In this document: piece by piece, positions 31,077 through 31,269 of the stretch | How the letters are laid out: every line of letters begins with the position of its first letter | Position numbering within the stretch: the first letter of the stretch is position 1 | Source: a virus | Reading direction: 5' to 3' (one strand) | IMG/VR virus record: IMGVR_UViG_3300028837_001967 | Span: 1 to 31,269 of that record | Length of the DNA stretch: 31,269 bases | The notes under the pieces: model-generated | The model's input: only the letters and a program-made list of their open reading frames with translations | What the model was told of the DNA's origin: nothing | The model's database searches: none | Position numbers and translations under genes: made by a program

Positions 31077-31269
31077 TCACTTTTTAAAATATATCTTTTC
31101 AGGATAGGTTAATCTGAGAATTAATTTACTGAATGAACTCGGGCATTTCTGGGTTTCGGGAATGTTAGTCCAGATAACGCCGCAATGATTACAAAAAAGT
31201 TCATTCGGTAATATCTTATGAGTCTTATAGTAGCGTTTTCTGCCGCAGTCCGGACAGACTTTATAATAT
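31077..31269 (-). CDS. Zinc-ribbon protein, 5' end outside window
   Basis: Frame open to the right edge; 63 C-terminal codons are visible. CPDC and CNHC pairs about 25 residues apart form a zinc ribbon, with a fifth Cys later (KCPSSF) and a basic Tyr-rich tail. The start lies beyond the window. Its end carries the same 14-nt GAGGCGTGAAATGA motif as the gene two positions downstream. Confidence 0.6.
   Translation of the reverse strand, partial: YYKVCPDCGRKRYYKTHKILPNELFCNHCGVIWTNIPETQKCPSSFSKLILRLTYPEKIYFKK

Noticed and set aside
1-31269. CRISPR array or Cas operon suggested by the Cas4-like nuclease
   Set aside because: No regularly spaced direct repeats and no other Cas gene; the nuclease fits a phage recombination module.

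Overview
The window looks like most of a temperate, tailed-type bacteriophage genome (about 1.4-31.3 kb) joined on the left to roughly 1.36 kb of unrelated-looking DNA. The phage part is AT-rich and very compact, with Shine-Dalgarno sites and many ATGA or TAATG overlaps. It carries capsid maturation, terminase, portal, peptidoglycan amidase, integrase and recombination genes. The amidase and the Sec-type signal peptides point to a bacterial host. The secreted, FN3/LamG-rich fibre proteins recall Bacteroidota/FCB-group surface proteins, but that host guess is weak.

Layout. (1) 1-1360: non-coding, compositionally different, with degenerate repeats, a G-quadruplex motif and a long inverted repeat; possibly a chimeric join. 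(2) 1469-17641, plus strand: the late operon. It begins with a coiled-coil (scaffold-like) gene, a decoration-like protein, a tiny basic protein and the major capsid protein, closed by a clear intrinsic terminator. Next come fibre/adhesin-like genes, five of them with N-terminal signal peptides, enclosing a GC-richer cassette of three membrane proteins. Then come a connector-like protein, small and large terminase, portal, a zinc-ribbon protein, prohead protease, a spanin-like membrane coiled coil and the amidase. No tape measure, tail tube or sheath gene is recognisable. (3) 17638-29809, minus strand: the early operon. Read from the right it is integrase, excisionase-like HTH, PD-(D/E)XK nuclease, Sak4-like ATPase, coiled-coil protein, SSB-like protein, a roughly 290-bp structured RNA region with a strange tRNA-like element, a TOPRIM protein, several zinc-finger proteins, an ERCC4 nuclease, an AT-rich TACAATA repeat tract, an XPD/DinG-like helicase, HTH and membrane proteins, and a three-Cys DUF5131 protein. 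(4) 29800-30170: the attachment locus. (5) 30179-31269: small, phage-like minus-strand genes that run off the right edge.

The most interesting part is the attachment locus. A tRNA-Ala(GGC)-like 3' half without any 5' half (30024-30070) marks attP. A TTGACA promoter lies on the far side of attP from the integrase, and an intrinsic terminator lies between attP and the integrase. A third copy of the terminator arm, upstream of attP, could act as an antiterminator. Integration would therefore cut the integrase and early genes off from this promoter and antiterminator arm. The integrase frame itself is broken by one in-frame TAA: the two parts together give a normal length of about 324 codons.

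The second highlight is the tRNA-like RNA (25146-25278). It has a perfect acceptor stem, a perfect T-arm and a leucine-type D-arm, but about 79 nt with no canonical anticodon arm between them, and it is flanked by two long hairpins.
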